From Aeromonas schubertii (GTDB lineage: Bacteria > Pseudomonadota > Gammaproteobacteria > Enterobacterales > Aeromonadaceae): a stretch of DNA of 64,000 nucleotides. Positions 1 through 8,401 of this stretch are shown here, piece by piece. Position numbers and translations under genes: made by a program. How positions within the stretch are numbered: position 1 is the stretch's first letter; each line of letters opens with the position of its first letter. The notes under the pieces were generated by a model, which searched no databases, had not been told where the DNA came from, and saw nothing but the letters and a program-made list of their open reading frames with translations. The stretch is from the NCBI RefSeq assembly GCF_000820105.1, contig NZ_CDDB01000089.1:18957-82956 (forward strand). Reading direction: 5' to 3'.

Positions 1-453
1 GTAGCCCCTGGCCTGGGGCGCGACGGTAATAAAACAGTCGGCCACCCGATCCGAGAGCAGGGGATCCTCGGCCACCATCTCCAGTTCCAGCTCCAGCTCC
101 GGGTGCTGCTGGCGCAGTCCGCTCAGCCTGGGGATCAACCACTTGACCGCAAACGAGCTGTAGAGGGCGAGACGAACCCGCATCTCCCCGCCGCCGCGCA
201 ACTGCTCGCTGGCCTGGGCTATCTGGCTGAGCCCACCGGTCACCCCCTCCAGATAGATCTCACCCGCCCCCGTCAGGGAGACACGCCGCCCCTGGCGCAG
301 CAACAGTGTCTCCCCAAGGTAATCCTCGAGCAGGCGAATCTGGTGGCTGACGGCGCTCTGACTCACGGCCAGCTCGACGGCGGCCCGGGAGAAACTCTGC
401 AGCCGTGCCACCGCCTCGAAGTAGTGCACCGCGCGCAGGGGAGGAAGTTTCAT
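1..453 (-). CDS. LysR-family regulator, GcvA-like (3' end outside window)
   Basis: The reading frame starts at ATG 453-451 and stays open to the window edge, so only the first 151 residues are visible. The N-terminus begins MKLPPLRAVHYFEAVARLQS and continues with the serine-rich helix-turn-helix typical of LysR proteins (SFSRAAVELAVSQSAVSHQI), ending at about residue 60. The effector domain then opens with YSSFAVKWLIPRL, the pattern of the GcvA subgroup. It is transcribed away from the EamA transporter at 545, and LysR proteins commonly control the divergent gene. The target is inferred; the family is clear. Truncation is only due to the window boundary. Confidence 0.9.
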   Translation of the reverse strand, partial: MKLPPLRAVHYFEAVARLQSFSRAAVELAVSQSAVSHQIRLLEDYLGETLLLRQGRRVSLTGAGEIYLEGVTGGLSQIAQASEQLRGGGEMRVRLALYSSFAVKWLIPRLSGLRQQHPELELELEMVAEDPLLSDRVADCFITVAPQARGY

Positions 454-484
454 TATCCAAAAACCTCATGGGTCGTCATTTTTC

Positions 485-502
485 ATCATTTTACTAGATG
501 AT
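485..502. promoter_or_regulatory. Candidate LysR operator (ATCAT-N8-ATGAT)
   Basis: The spacer between the divergent LysR gene and the EamA transporter holds the interrupted palindrome ATCAT-N8-ATGAT, which contains the T-N11-A core expected of LysR-type sites. It lies 43 bp before the transporter start and 32 bp before the regulator start, where it could serve both. Binding is inferred from symmetry and position only. Confidence 0.4.
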
Positions 503-544
503 ACCGCCCTCGCTACTCTGAATCCCAGTTGTTGTGGAGGTGGT

Positions 545-1408
545 ATGAATGCAGTCGGGATCGGCATCCTCTATCTGGTGCTGGGAAACATAGTCGCGGT
601 CTTCTCCGATGCCTTGGTCAAGGTGCTGGATCCGGACCAGCCCGTGTTTCAGTTTGTTTTCTTTCGTCAGATTTCGGCCGCCATCATGCTGCTGCCGCTG
701 CTGCTCTGGTCCCTGCGCCGCCATCCACCGCTGGCCTTGCGCTGGCATCTGCTGCGCTCTCACATCTGGGCCGTCGGAGTGGTGATGATGGTGATCGCCC
801 TGACCCGGCTGCCGCTGGCCACCGCCAATGCCCTCTTCTATGCGGCTCCCCTGTTGATGGTGCCCCTCGCGGTATGGCTGGCGGGCGAAGCCCTCTCCCG
901 CCAGAAGGTGATGGCCGCCCTGCTCGGCTTTACCGGTGTGCTTATCGTGTTGCGCCCCACCGAGATCAATTGGGCAGCCCTGGCGGCCCTCGGCGTCGCC
1001 TTGAGCATGGCGGTCAACAACCTGCTGATTAAACGCCTGCCCCAACGGCAGCCGGTGGTACAGACCCTGTTTCTGACCAATGTGCTGAGCATGCCGCTGG
1101 TGCTGGGACTGGTCTGGTGGGAGGGGGAGCCCTGGCAGTGGCAGATGCTGTGGCCAGCCTTCGGCTCGTCGGCCCTCATCGTCGTCTATGCCGGCCTCTG
1201 CGTGCTCGCCTATCGCAAGGCCGAGGCCAGCAAGATCGCCTCTGCCGAATACACAGGCCTGCTCGCCGCCGTGGCGGTGGGGATCTGGCTCTTCAACGAG
1301 CAACCCGGCCTGCCCCTGCTGCTTGGCAGCCTCTGTATCGTGCTGCCGCTGCTGGCCATGGCCCGTGGTGAGCGCAAGCCTCCCGAGCCTCAGGTCGCCA
1401 GCAACTGA
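545..1408 (+). CDS. EamA/DMT-family transporter
   Basis: This 287-residue protein is almost wholly hydrophobic and fits ten transmembrane helices arranged as two EamA repeats of about 140 residues. That is the usual size and layout of drug/metabolite exporters of the inner membrane. The loop GEALSRQKVMAALLGFTGV matches the conserved end of the first EamA repeat. A GGAGG ribosome site sits just before the ATG (ttgtggaggtggtATG). The substrate cannot be read from sequence. A divergent LysR regulator lies upstream, and the 3' end overlaps the convergent uracil-DNA glycosylase gene by 19 bp. Confidence 0.9.
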   Translation: MNAVGIGILYLVLGNIVAVFSDALVKVLDPDQPVFQFVFFRQISAAIMLLPLLLWSLRRHPPLALRWHLLRSHIWAVGVVMMVIALTRLPLATANALFYAAPLLMVPLAVWLAGEALSRQKVMAALLGFTGVLIVLRPTEINWAALAALGVALSMAVNNLLIKRLPQRQPVVQTLFLTNVLSMPLVLGLVWWEGEPWQWQMLWPAFGSSALIVVYAGLCVLAYRKAEASKIASAEYTGLLAAVAVGIWLFNEQPGLPLLLGSLCIVLPLLAMARGERKPPEPQVASN

Positions 1409-1974
1409 TCGACCCGATCACGCAAGACAGGGAGCAGTTGCTCCTCAAACCAGGGATTTTTTCTGAGCCACAGGGTATTGCGTGGAGAAGGGTGCGGCAG
1501 GGGAAGGATGGCAGGCGTGATGTCACGCCAGTGGCGCACTGTCTCGGTCAGGGTGCCGCGAAAGGCCGCTCCCAGATAGTGCTGCTGGGCATACTGCCCC
1601 ACCAACAGGGTCAGCTCGATGCGGGGCATGAGCGCCAGCACCTGATGGTGCCAGAGGGGGGCACACTCGGGACGCGGTGGCAAGTCGCCGGAGCGTCCTC
1701 GCCCCGGATAGCAGAGCCCCATGGGCATGATGGCGATACGGGACTCGTCATAGAAGCGCGCCTTGTCCAACCCCATCCAGTCGCGCAGCCGTTCACCCGA
1801 GGCATCATCCCAGGGGATACCGCTGGCATGCACCCGGGCCCCCGGCGCCTGGCCCACGATGAGCAGACGCGACTGCTCGCTGCCACGGATCACGGGTCTG
1901 GGCCCCAGCGGGAGTTGTGCCTCGCAGAGGCGACAGGCGCGAATGCGCTCAAACAGAGAAGACAGGGTTTCCAT
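1390..1974 (-). CDS. Uracil-DNA glycosylase family protein
   Basis: The 194-residue protein carries the two signatures of the uracil-DNA glycosylase superfamily. Motif A is GQAPGARVHASGIPWDD near residue 42, and motif B is HPSPRN near residue 160, where the His-Pro-Ser loop contacts DNA. An N-terminal CRLCEAQL segment near residue 14 resembles cysteines found in Fe-S-type family members, but only two cysteines lie close together, so cluster binding is doubtful. These proteins excise deaminated bases or act as related hydrolases; activity is inferred from family. It is convergent with the EamA gene, overlapping it by 19 bp. Confidence 0.85.
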   Translation of the reverse strand: METLSSLFERIRACRLCEAQLPLGPRPVIRGSEQSRLLIVGQAPGARVHASGIPWDDASGERLRDWMGLDKARFYDESRIAIMPMGLCYPGRGRSGDLPPRPECAPLWHHQVLALMPRIELTLLVGQYAQQHYLGAAFRGTLTETVRHWRDITPAILPLPHPSPRNTLWLRKNPWFEEQLLPVLRDRVDQLLAT

Positions 1975-2071
1975 TCGCCCATGCTAACCGATTTTTTCCT
2001 TCGTGGCCGCTTGTCCCCGAATGAAGAGAGACCTAAACTGGGCTACAACTGTTTAATTTAATAGACACATC

Positions 2072-2968
2072 ATGCCACTTTTGCTCGGACCTGGGGTGGT
2101 CGCCCTCTCATTCGTCCTGTGGGGCCTGCTCCCCCTCTACTATCAGTTTCTGCCCACGATCAACATGTGGGAGCTGCTCTCGCACCGGGTCATCTGGTCC
2201 GTGGTCCTGCTGGCGCTGCTGATGCGTCTGGCTGCACGCCCTGTTCCCTGGACAACATTGCGGGCCGAGCCACGCCAGTTGCTGCTGATCCTCTGCGCGG
2301 GCCCTGTCATGTCCATCAGCTGGTGTATGTTCACCTGGTGCCTCACCACGGGTCAGGTGCTGGCCACCAGCCTCGCCTTCTTCATGACGCCGCTATTTAA
2401 CATCGTGCTGGCGGTGCTCTTCCTCAAGGAACGCCTCACTCCCCAAAAGCACCTGGCGGTCGCCCTGGCCCTGGCCGGACTCGCCTACATGCTGTTCCAG
2501 TACGGTGAGTTACCCTGGTTTTCCCTCATCATGGGCGGGAACTTCGCCGTCTATGGCCTCATCAAGAAGAAGATCCACTACCCGACCGACCAGAGCCTCT
2601 ACCTGGAAGCCCTGGTCCAGTTGCCCCTGGCCCTGCTCTTCGTGTTCTGGCTGACCCTCTCGGGTCACCCCAGCCTCTTTCTGGACGGTAGCCTGGGTGA
2701 CCGCCTGATGTTGATGGGCAGTGCCCCTGCGACCCTGATCCCGGTAGGTCTCTTCTGCTACGGCATGATCCGCACCCGCCTCAGTACTGTGGGGCTGCTT
2801 CAGTACATAGAGCCAAGCCTGGCCTTTCTGCTGGCCGTGTTCTGGTTTGGGGAGCACCCCGACCCGGTCAAGGAGGTGGGCTTCATGTTCGTCTGGGCGG
2901 GGCTGCTGGTCAGCCTGCTCCCCTTGCATCGCCTCAGGCGACGCGCCTTGTCACGGCCGCCTCAGTGA
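2072..2968 (+). CDS. rarD: EamA family transporter RarD
   Basis: This 298-residue polytopic membrane protein matches the RarD branch of the EamA/DMT exporters in length and in signature segments. Examples are FVLWGLLPLYY at the N-terminus, ELLSHRVIWSVVLL in helix 2 and LQYIEPSLAFLLAVF near the C-terminus. Ten transmembrane helices are expected. RarD was named for an association with chloramphenicol tolerance, but its natural substrate is not settled. The gene follows a short AT-rich promoter region and its end overlaps the convergent solute-binding gene by 7 bp. Confidence 0.9.
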   Translation: MPLLLGPGVVALSFVLWGLLPLYYQFLPTINMWELLSHRVIWSVVLLALLMRLAARPVPWTTLRAEPRQLLLILCAGPVMSISWCMFTWCLTTGQVLATSLAFFMTPLFNIVLAVLFLKERLTPQKHLAVALALAGLAYMLFQYGELPWFSLIMGGNFAVYGLIKKKIHYPTDQSLYLEALVQLPLALLFVFWLTLSGHPSLFLDGSLGDRLMLMGSAPATLIPVGLFCYGMIRTRLSTVGLLQYIEPSLAFLLAVFWFGEHPDPVKEVGFMFVWAGLLVSLLPLHRLRRRALSRPPQ

Positions 2969-3693
2969 GGCATGAAGCGGGCCATGGTCTGGTGCCAGAT
3001 CGGGTCTGTGTCCATGGCATCGATGATGGGGATCAGCCGGCGGTGCAGTGTCTCCAGATTGGGGGAGAGCAGCAGATGACGGGTATAGCTAAACAGCGGG
3101 AAGGGCGAGACGTATAGCTTGTCGTGGTACTCGGGGCGCAGAATAAACCAGTTCAGGGCGGAGCCCGGCACCATAGTGATGTCGATGCGATGACGCAGCA
3201 ACAAGTCCAGGTTGGTCTTGGCCAGCTTGGCATCGCTGCGCTTCATCTGGCCACTCGCCACCAGGCCATCCACCGCCGCGAAGTGATAGCCAATGATGCC
3301 CCCGAAGGTGAGCCCCTTGATGCTGTCCGGCCCCCGATAGTCGATCGGATGGTCGCGACTGGAGATGAGCTCATTGGTATCGCGCATCATGGGCAGGCTC
3401 CAGAGATAGCGGCGGCGCCCCTCATCCCCGAACCAGGCCGGATTGACCCAGGCCACCACCCCCTTGAAGTCCGGTTGATCCATCTCCAGTTGCAGGCGAT
3501 AGCGATTGACCGTCCACACCTCGAAGAGGGGCTCTCCCAACTTCTCATTAAGGTAATCGGCGAGGGCCCAGGTCAGCCCCTGCTGCGGGGCTGTCATGAA
3601 GGGAGGATGCTGATGGTAGTTATAAAGCCGAACCGTCTCCCCCCAGACGGGCAGGATCCAGAAGAGCAGGCCGATCCACCACCCTCTTGCCAT
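2962..3693 (-). CDS. Orphan periplasmic solute-binding protein (SBP_bac_3 family)
   Basis: The 243-residue product starts with a short signal peptide (GWWIGLLFWILPVWG) and continues with a bilobal solute-binding fold of the amino-acid type (PF00497). Recognisable parts are LYNYHQHPPFMT at the mature N-terminus and the domain-closing helix WALADYLNEKLG. No ABC permease or ATPase lies nearby, so it is not part of an evident uptake operon. Such stand-alone proteins may sense ligands or work with a distant transporter. It is convergent with rarD. It is one of five similar orphan genes in this window. Confidence 0.8.
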   Translation of the reverse strand: MARGWWIGLLFWILPVWGETVRLYNYHQHPPFMTAPQQGLTWALADYLNEKLGEPLFEVWTVNRYRLQLEMDQPDFKGVVAWVNPAWFGDEGRRRYLWSLPMMRDTNELISSRDHPIDYRGPDSIKGLTFGGIIGYHFAAVDGLVASGQMKRSDAKLAKTNLDLLLRHRIDITMVPGSALNWFILRPEYHDKLYVSPFPLFSYTRHLLLSPNLETLHRRLIPIIDAMDTDPIWHQTMARFMPH

Positions 3694-3776
3694 ACTCGCT
3701 CCATATCCATGCCGTTAGTATGTCAATGATAGCGAACTCGTTGTCAGATGCTCGCCCTGCCGATAGGCTCTCTTCC

Positions 3777-4061
3777 ATGTGGTTTATCTATCTGGTCCGC
3801 ACCGGGTGCGGTCATCTCTACACCGGCATCAGCACAGACCCGCAGCGCCGGCTGGAACAACACCAATCCGGCAAGGGAGCCCGGCGCCTGCGCGGTCAGG
3901 GACCCTTGACCCTGGTCTGGCAGCAGGAGGTGGGTGAACGTGGCGAGGCACTGCGCCTCGAGTACCGCCTCAAGCGCCTGCCCAAGGCCCGCAAGGAGCA
4001 GCTTGTCGCGGAGCCGGCCCGTTGGGACTCACTGCGTGGCACCTTAAGCGCTGCCCCATAA
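3777..4061 (+). CDS. GIY-YIG nuclease family protein (YhbQ/UPF0213 type)
   Basis: The 94-residue protein is a single GIY-YIG domain. The motif reads WFIYLVRTGCGHLYTGIS, with the two half-motifs (IYLV and LYTGI) correctly spaced, followed by the conserved Arg in DPQRRLEQH and a KGARRLRG stretch. This size fits the YhbQ/UPF0213 group, whose cellular role is uncertain although weak DNA-nicking activity is associated with the fold. ATG 3777 is chosen because the conserved domain begins immediately there; the frame is open upstream to 3687. A strong hairpin follows the stop. Confidence 0.85.
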   Translation: MWFIYLVRTGCGHLYTGISTDPQRRLEQHQSGKGARRLRGQGPLTLVWQQEVGERGEALRLEYRLKRLPKARKEQLVAEPARWDSLRGTLSAAP

Positions 4062-4093
4062 ACAAGAGACCGGCCAATGGCCGGTCTCTTGTT
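4061..4093. terminator. Bidirectional terminator between the GIY-YIG gene and hldE
   Basis: A perfect stem of about 14 bp (ACAAGAGACCGGCC paired with its complement) closes on the loop AAT. It has A-rich and T-rich flanks on both sides, so it can end both convergent transcripts. Confidence 0.85.
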
Positions 4094-4110
4094 CCCTTCC
4101 GTCGGTGCTT

Positions 4111-5538
4111 TTAACGGCGCTCGCGAATGGTCTTGATGATGTCGGTGGTGGAACAGCCATCCTCAAAGTTCAGCACCCTCACCTCACCGCCGTTGGCCGT
4201 CACCTCGGCATAACCGGCGATATCCTCGGGTTGATAGTCACCCCCCTTCACCAGCAAGTCCGGCAGGATCTCACCGATGAGACGCTGCGGGGTATCTTCA
4301 CCAAACGGCACCACCCAATCCACCGCGCCCAGCGCGGCCAGCACCGTCATGCGGCGCTCGGTCGGATTGACCGGACGACCCGGCCCCTTGAGGCGACGCA
4401 CCGACTCGTCGGTATTGACGGCCACGATCAGGCGATCCCCCAACTTGCCGGCATTGGCCAGGTAGGAGACATGGCCCGCATGCAGGATATCGAAGCAGCC
4501 ATTGGTCATGACGATCTTCTCGCCACGACGGCGTGCCGCCTCGACCGCCACCTTGAGTTGCTGCTCGGAGAGGACGCCGAAACCGGTCTCGTGCTCGGAG
4601 TAGAGCGCATTGGCCAGCTCGACCGGGCTGACGGTAGAGGTCCCCAGCTTGCCGACCACGATGCCGGCGGCGGTGTTGGCCAGGGCGCAGGCCTCATCCA
4701 GGCTCTTGCCGGCAGCCAGAGAGGTGGCCAGGGTCGAGATCACCGTATCACCGGCACCGGTCACGTCGTATACCTCGTGGGCCTGGGCCGGCATATGCAG
4801 CTCGCTCTGCCCGTCGCGGATCAGGGTCATACCGTTCTCGGAACGGGTCACCAGCAGGGCATCCAGCTCGAAGCGACGCACCAGCTCGAGACCACGCTCG
4901 ACCAGCTCCTCTTCGCTCTTCACCTTGCCCACCACGGCCTCGAACTCGGACATGTTGGGGGTGAGCAGGGTGGCACCGCGGTACTTCTCGAAATCGGTGC
5001 CCTTGGGGTCGACCAGAACCGGAATACCGGCGGCACGGGCACGCTGAATCATGCCGGGCACGTCGTTGAGCGCCCCCTTGGCGTAATCGGAGAGGATCAT
5101 CACATCGCTCTGGGGCAGGGCCGCCTCGATCTTCGCCATCAGCAGGCCGGCATCGACGGAGTGGAACCCCTCTTCGAAGTCCAGGCGCAGCAACTGCTGG
5201 TTACGAGACAGCACGCGCAGCTTGGTGATGGTGGGGTAGTCATCCAGCCGCACGAAATCACAGGCGACCTTGACGCCGGCCATCTTGCCCTCGAGGGCGT
5301 CGGCCGCCTCATCCTGCCCGGTCAGGCCGAGCAGGGTGGCGTGAGCCCCCAGGGCCGCGGCGTTGAGGGCCACGTTGGCGGCGCCGCCCGGGCGCTCCTC
5401 GATATGCTCCACCTTGACCACGGGAACCGGAGCCTCGGGGGAGATGCGGCTGCTCGGACCATGCCAATAGCGATCCAGCATGACATCGCCAACGACCAGG
5501 ACTCGGGCCTTATTGAAATCGGGCAGGGTGATCTTCAT
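4111..5538 (-). CDS. hldE: Bifunctional heptose-7-phosphate kinase / heptose-1-phosphate adenylyltransferase
   Basis: The 475-residue protein matches HldE (RfaE) in length and order of domains. Residues 1-315 form a ribokinase-like PfkB domain ending in the DVTGAGDTV anion-hole motif. Residues 340-475 form a nucleotidyltransferase domain with [12 protein letters not shown], which holds the HxGH signature. It phosphorylates D-glycero-D-manno-heptose-7-phosphate and later adenylylates the 1-phosphate, making the precursor of the lipopolysaccharide inner core in the cytoplasm. It is divergent from lpxL, another lipopolysaccharide gene, with 144 bp between them. Confidence 0.97.
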   Translation of the reverse strand: MKITLPDFNKARVLVVGDVMLDRYWHGPSSRISPEAPVPVVKVEHIEERPGGAANVALNAAALGAHATLLGLTGQDEAADALEGKMAGVKVACDFVRLDDYPTITKLRVLSRNQQLLRLDFEEGFHSVDAGLLMAKIEAALPQSDVMILSDYAKGALNDVPGMIQRARAAGIPVLVDPKGTDFEKYRGATLLTPNMSEFEAVVGKVKSEEELVERGLELVRRFELDALLVTRSENGMTLIRDGQSELHMPAQAHEVYDVTGAGDTVISTLATSLAAGKSLDEACALANTAAGIVVGKLGTSTVSPVELANALYSEHETGFGVLSEQQLKVAVEAARRRGEKIVMTNGCFDILHAGHVSYLANAGKLGDRLIVAVNTDESVRRLKGPGRPVNPTERRMTVLAALGAVDWVVPFGEDTPQRLIGEILPDLLVKGGDYQPEDIAGYAEVTANGGEVRVLNFEDGCSTTDIIKTIRERR

Positions 5539-5682
5539 CTGAAATGCTCTCTCGAAGCGGAAAAACTGGGCGGGATTCTAGCATGCCTGCACGCCCCAGA
5601 GCAGCTTTCCGGCGACACTATCTCCCCTATCGCATCGCTTTTCGGCTAGAATCCGCCCTCTGAAATCCCACAAGGAGCGCCC

Positions 5683-6603
5683 ATGTCCGCCGAACGTCTT
5701 CCCCGTCTGGAGCCTCGTCTGTTCCATCCCCGCTACTGGCTGCAGTGGTTCGGATTGGCCCTGCTCTGGCTGCTGGTACTGCTGCCCTGGCGCTGGCAGA
5801 TGCGGTTGGGAGTAGGCCTGGGACGCCTGGCCATGACGCTGCTCAAGTCACGGGTCAAGGTGGCACGCCGCTCCATCGAGCTGGCCTTCCCCGAACTCTC
5901 GCAGCAAGAGCGGGAAGCCCTGCTGGTACGCCACTTCGAGAGCGTCGGCTGCGCCATCTTCGAGGTGGGCATGGCCTGGTTCTGGCCAGACTGGCGCATG
6001 CGCAACCTGATGCGGGTCGAGGGAGAAGAGCACCTCATCGCGGCCCTGGAGCGGGGTCAGGGGATCTTGCTGCTCTCCTGCCACTTCCTGACTCTGGAGC
6101 TCAACGCCCGCTGCTTTGGTCTGCTGCGCCCCGGAGTGGGCGTCTATCGCCCCAACACCAATCCGGTGCTGGAGTACGCCCAATATCACGGCCGCTGCAA
6201 GTCCAACAAGTATCTGGTCGATCGCATCGATGTGAAGGGGATGATCAAGGCCCTGCGCAATGGCGACGCCCTCTGGTATGCCCCGGATCACGACTACGGC
6301 AGCCACGCCAGCGTCTTCGTCCCCTTCTTCGGGGTCGAGCAGGCTGCCACCATCACGGGTACGGCGACCCTGGCCCGGGTCAAGAATACGGTGACCCTCC
6401 CCTGCTACAACATCCGTGACGATCAAGGCTATGTGCTGCACATCGGCGCCCCCCTCGAAGGGTACCCGAGCGGCGATGATATCGCCGATGCCACCCGCAC
6501 CAATCAGGTGGTCGAGGCCGCAGTGCGCCGCGCCCCCGAGCAGTACATGTGGCTGCATCGTCGCTTCAAGACGGTGCCGGATGGCATGCCCCCCCGCTAC
6601 TGA
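5683..6603 (+). CDS. lpxL: Kdo2-lipid IV-A lauroyltransferase-type acyltransferase
   Basis: This 306-residue protein follows E. coli LpxL closely: the N-terminal HPRYWLQW, a membrane anchor at about residues 20-40, and the acyltransferase box CHFLTLE (HX4E catalytic dyad) near residue 135. Later blocks are GVYRPNTNP, WYAPDHDYG and MWLHRRFKT. It transfers a secondary acyl chain onto the lipid A precursor at the inner membrane. The close match to LpxL rather than LpxM is judged by these blocks; the chain length transferred cannot be read. An AAGGAG ribosome site precedes ATG 5683, and hldE is divergent upstream. Confidence 0.92.
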   Translation: MSAERLPRLEPRLFHPRYWLQWFGLALLWLLVLLPWRWQMRLGVGLGRLAMTLLKSRVKVARRSIELAFPELSQQEREALLVRHFESVGCAIFEVGMAWFWPDWRMRNLMRVEGEEHLIAALERGQGILLLSCHFLTLELNARCFGLLRPGVGVYRPNTNPVLEYAQYHGRCKSNKYLVDRIDVKGMIKALRNGDALWYAPDHDYGSHASVFVPFFGVEQAATITGTATLARVKNTVTLPCYNIRDDQGYVLHIGAPLEGYPSGDDIADATRTNQVVEAAVRRAPEQYMWLHRRFKTVPDGMPPRY

Positions 6604-6607
6604 TGAA

Positions 6608-6630
6608 GAAGCCCCTCGACGAGGGGCTTC
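6608..6630. terminator. Terminator between lpxL and the CYTH gene
   Basis: A perfect 10-bp stem (GAAGCCCCTC) with loop GAC lies between the two convergent genes, starting 5 bp after the lpxL stop. The T-run is short, so strength is uncertain. Confidence 0.7.
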
Positions 6631-6635
6631 GTTGT

Positions 6636-7529
6636 TCAGGCGCCGTGCAACTGGCGAGTGAGTCGTAGCAGGAACAGGGCGTAATCGCTCCCATAGAGGA
6701 GCGCTTCTTCGGGAGCCGCCTCCCAGTGGCGCCACCAGCTCGCCAGAGGGGCCCGCCAGTGGCGCCCCTCGGCCTGTGCCAGCAACAGGCGGGCATCCTC
6801 TCCCATGCGTTCGGCAGCGCCTGCCACTCCCGCCAGCCAGCAGGCCTCATGGTGCTGCATATCCTCCATCAGCCCGGCCAGATCGTCCACGGCTGGCCGT
6901 TCAGAGCGCAGCGCCCAGGGGGCCGCCTGTCCCGCCAGTCGATAGCCCCGCTGGGCCTTGGAGAGGTGCCCCGGGCGCAATCCCCCCAGGGCCGCCAGTC
7001 GCTCGGCGAGATCGAACAGGGCCGAGGCCGGACCGGACTTGAGCTCCAGCTCCAGCTCATCGATAGGCTCACGGCCGAGGCGGCCCACAATTTCCCCCTC
7101 ATCCCGAGCCAGTTCGATGGCCACACCGGACTGTGCCAACTGCAGCGCCTCGCGACGGAAGTCGGTACGAAACAGGGGATGCAGGTTTGCCTGCAGCCAC
7201 GCCACCGTCTCCTCATCGGGCCAGATGTCGCGGGGGAAACGGGAGAGATCCGGCCGTTCCCCCTCGATGGGAGTGTTGTACTCGGGTCTGGCATGGAGTC
7301 CACCCAGCACCTGACCGCGACACTTGATGGTCTGCTCGGCCTCCTCTCCCCAGCGCCGGATCCGCAGCCCCATGTCGAGGCGGCGCAGTGCCAGATCCGG
7401 GGTGTCGAAGTAACTGTTCCCCAACTCGTAACAGGAACGAGACACAATCGGTAACCTTGGTAAAAAAGTGGATAACGTTTCTGAACCGGCCCGGTTCAGG
7501 CAAAATTTAATTTCAATCTCTTGGCTCAT
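6636..7529 (-). CDS. CYTH-domain inorganic triphosphatase (YgiF-like, short C-terminal region)
   Basis: The protein starts MSQEIEIKF, which is the ExExK signature of CYTH tunnel-fold phosphatases. Later strands supply further charged tunnel residues such as MGLRIRRWG, EQTIKCRG and the acidic ELELELKSG. The start at 7529 is chosen because the motif begins at residue 4. The CYTH domain covers about residues 1-200. The tail, about 95 residues, is far shorter than the CHAD domain of E. coli YgiF (433 residues in total), so it is at most a remnant. The likely activity is hydrolysis of inorganic triphosphate. It is convergent with lpxL and divergent from the phosphate uptake pair. Confidence 0.85.
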   Translation of the reverse strand: MSQEIEIKFCLNRAGSETLSTFLPRLPIVSRSCYELGNSYFDTPDLALRRLDMGLRIRRWGEEAEQTIKCRGQVLGGLHARPEYNTPIEGERPDLSRFPRDIWPDEETVAWLQANLHPLFRTDFRREALQLAQSGVAIELARDEGEIVGRLGREPIDELELELKSGPASALFDLAERLAALGGLRPGHLSKAQRGYRLAGQAAPWALRSERPAVDDLAGLMEDMQHHEACWLAGVAGAAERMGEDARLLLAQAEGRHWRAPLASWWRHWEAAPEEALLYGSDYALFLLRLTRQLHGA

Positions 7530-7699
7530 CTTGGCTTCCAGGCAGGCGCGAGGCGGGTTGGCGGCGAAATGGGGGAAAGCGGGCGACATCCGATAGGCAT
7601 AATGCGGCAAAATGACGGTTTTATTGCACCCCCAGTTCGGTTACCATGCGCCCCTCACAACAGCGTATCGCGTGTTTTTTCACCGACACAGGTTTGGCT

Positions 7700-8380
7700 A
7701 TGCCAGTAAATACTATCCTGGGACTTTTTGCCAAGTCCCCCATCAAGCCGCTGCAAAAGCACATTGCCAAGGTGCATACCTGCTGCGAGCAGCTCATTCC
7801 CTTCTTCGATGCCGTTGCCGACGGTCGTTGGGACCAGGCCGAACAGGCTCGTGGTCACATCGCCCAGCTCGAGAAAGAGGCCGACGTGCTCAAGCGCGAG
7901 ATCCGTCTCAAGCTGCCGCGCGGTCTCTTCATGCCGGTTGCCCGTACCGATCTGCTGGAACTGCTGACCCAGCAGGACAAGATCGCCAACCGCGCCAAGG
8001 ATATCTCGGGCCGCATGCTGGGTCGCCGCATGGAGTTCCCCGTCGAGATGCGGGCCGACTTCATGGCCTACCTCAAGCGCTGTATCGATGCCACCGCCCA
8101 GGCCAAGAAAGCCATCGAGGAGCTCGACGACCTGCTCGAGACCGGCTTCAAGGGGCGCGAAGTTGAACTCGTTGCCGAGATGATCCATCAACTGGATCTG
8201 ATCGAGGATGACACGGATGCCATGCAGATCGGTCTGCGTCAGAAGCTCCAGGCTGTGGAGCAGCAGTACAACCCGATCGATATGATGTTCCTGTACAAGA
8301 TCCTTGAATGGGTAGGAGATCTGGCAGACCAGGCAGAGCGCGTAGGCGAGCGCCTGGAACTGATGCTGGCTCGTTCTTAA
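7700..8380 (+). CDS. DUF47 / TIGR00153 PhoU-like protein, Pit accessory
   Basis: This 226-residue, largely helical protein opens with MPVNTILGLFAKSPIKPLQ, the conserved start of the TIGR00153 (DUF47, PhoU-like) family. Acidic helices such as ELDDLLETGFKGRE and LDLIEDDTDAMQ fit the metal-binding PhoU fold. ATG 7700 is chosen over the upstream ATG 7646 because the family sequence begins there. It lies 21 bp before the Pit transporter gene, the usual partner, and probably modulates phosphate uptake on the cytoplasmic side. The regulatory role is known from family context, not from direct evidence here. Confidence 0.9.
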   Translation: MPVNTILGLFAKSPIKPLQKHIAKVHTCCEQLIPFFDAVADGRWDQAEQARGHIAQLEKEADVLKREIRLKLPRGLFMPVARTDLLELLTQQDKIANRAKDISGRMLGRRMEFPVEMRADFMAYLKRCIDATAQAKKAIEELDDLLETGFKGREVELVAEMIHQLDLIEDDTDAMQIGLRQKLQAVEQQYNPIDMMFLYKILEWVGDLADQAERVGERLELMLARS

Positions 8381-8401
8381 TCCACAGACTGGTAGACATT
8401 G

